5,943 nt of DNA from the NCBI GenBank assembly GCA_007124575.1, contig SLEW01000245.1:1-5943 (forward strand), written 5' to 3'. Below the pieces are notes generated by a model, which saw only the letters and a list, made by a program, of their open reading frames with translations, was not told the origin of the DNA and did no database searches. This document shows, one piece after another, positions 5,735-5,943 of this stretch; position 1 is the stretch's first letter, and every line of letters starts with the position of its first letter. Made by a program: the position numbers and the translations under genes. This DNA comes from Bacteroidales bacterium (GTDB lineage: Bacteria; Bacteroidota; Bacteroidia; Bacteroidales; UBA7960).

Positions 5735-5762
5735 TTTGCTGGCACATTGTTTTGTATCTTTG
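5735..5762 (+). promoter_or_regulatory. Bacteroidota-type promoter of the E1-like gene
   Basis: TATCTTTG (5755-5762) matches the -7 consensus TAnnTTTG exactly and lies in a typical TTTGTATCTTTGTACC context. A TTTG (5735-5738) lies 16 nt upstream, slightly closer than the usual 17-23. Transcription would begin near 5768, about 55 nt before the ATG at 5824. This suggests the E1-like gene can be transcribed apart from the oxidoreductase. Confidence 0.6.
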
Positions 5763-5790
5763 TACCCGTATGAGATATTCATAAACTTTT

Positions 5791-5806
5791 CGTCATTTCG
5801 TCATTT
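5791..5806 (+). repeat. Tandem direct repeat CGTCATTT x2
   Basis: Two exact copies of CGTCATTT (5791-5798 and 5799-5806) lie in the predicted leader of the E1-like gene. With only two copies, no function can be assigned. Confidence 0.45.
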
Positions 5807-5823
5807 CAAACATTGATTATATA

Positions 5824-5943
5824 ATGAACGATCGTTACATCCGCAATGAGAAAATGCTGAGCCGCGACGAGAACCTGTCGCTGCGCAGCTGCAAAGTCGC
5901 TGTGGTAGGATGCGGCGGGCTTGGCGGGCATATCATTGAAATG
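5824..5943 (+). CDS. ThiF/MoeB/HesA-family adenylyltransferase, N-terminal 40 residues (truncated by window edge)
   Basis: Forty codons are visible from ATG 5824 to the right edge. The start RYIRNEKML resembles the RYxRxxxL opening of MoeB/ThiF proteins, and KVAVVGCGGLGGHI (24-37) is the nucleotide-binding strand and GxGGxG loop of the E1-like fold. Family members adenylate the C-terminal glycine of MoaD or ThiS with ATP so that a sulfur donor can form the thiocarboxylate. The sulfur carrier 153 bp upstream is the obvious partner. Downstream parts that would separate MoeB, ThiF, HesA or TcdA types (remaining ATP-binding residues, zinc cysteines, catalytic Cys, possible rhodanese domain) are outside the window. 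It has its own promoter candidate upstream and no visible Shine-Dalgarno. Confidence 0.85.
   Translation, partial: MNDRYIRNEKMLSRDENLSLRSCKVAVVGCGGLGGHIIEM

Overview
The window reads as one locus for a tungsten- (or molybdenum-) pterin aldehyde:ferredoxin oxidoreductase from an anaerobic member of the Bacteroidota. The placement is inferred: gene starts lack Shine-Dalgarno sequences, TAnnTTTG-type -7 promoter boxes are present, and low-complexity intergenic repeats of a Bacteroidales-like kind occur. No rRNA or phylogenetic marker is available to confirm it.

Layout. Bases 1-3166 hold three genes on the minus strand. In transcription order they are a WtpB/ModB-type oxyanion ABC permease (3166-2369), its ATPase with a C-terminal TOBE-like domain (2209-1118), and the GAF-PAS N-terminal part of a sigma-54-dependent (AcoR/DhaR-like) activator (945-1, running off the left edge). 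A 352-bp AT-rich divergent control region (3167-3518) separates these from the plus-strand genes: the oxidoreductase (3519-5315), a stem-loop that looks like a terminator, a small MoaD/ThiS-like sulfur carrier (5446-5670), and the first 40 codons of a ThiF/MoeB/HesA-type E1-like activating enzyme (5824 to the right edge).

How the parts fit. The permease and ATPase would import tungstate or molybdate. The E1-like enzyme would adenylate the C-terminal glycine of the sulfur carrier, which supplies the dithiolene sulfurs of the pterin cofactor. The oxidoreductase uses that cofactor plus a [4Fe-4S] cluster to interconvert aldehydes and carboxylic acids with ferredoxin. No solute-binding protein gene for the transporter lies in the window.

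The most informative part is the divergent region. It holds a consensus-spaced sigma-54 promoter (TGGCA-N6-TTGCT, 3443-3458) about 60 bp before the oxidoreductase start, and two tandem GTTC-N7-GAAC palindromes (3301-3333) about 143 and 161 bp upstream of the predicted transcription start, where enhancer-binding proteins usually bind. The activator encoded at the left edge is the obvious candidate to act there. A possible housekeeping promoter for the transporter genes overlaps the second palindrome, so one protein could switch both directions.

A second notable pattern is that three of the intergenic gaps start, at or right next to the stop codon, with a run of degenerate 7-8-nt repeats that is G-rich on the coding strand of the gene just ended. 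After the ATPase gene the run is 14 uninterrupted heptamers in perfect phase.
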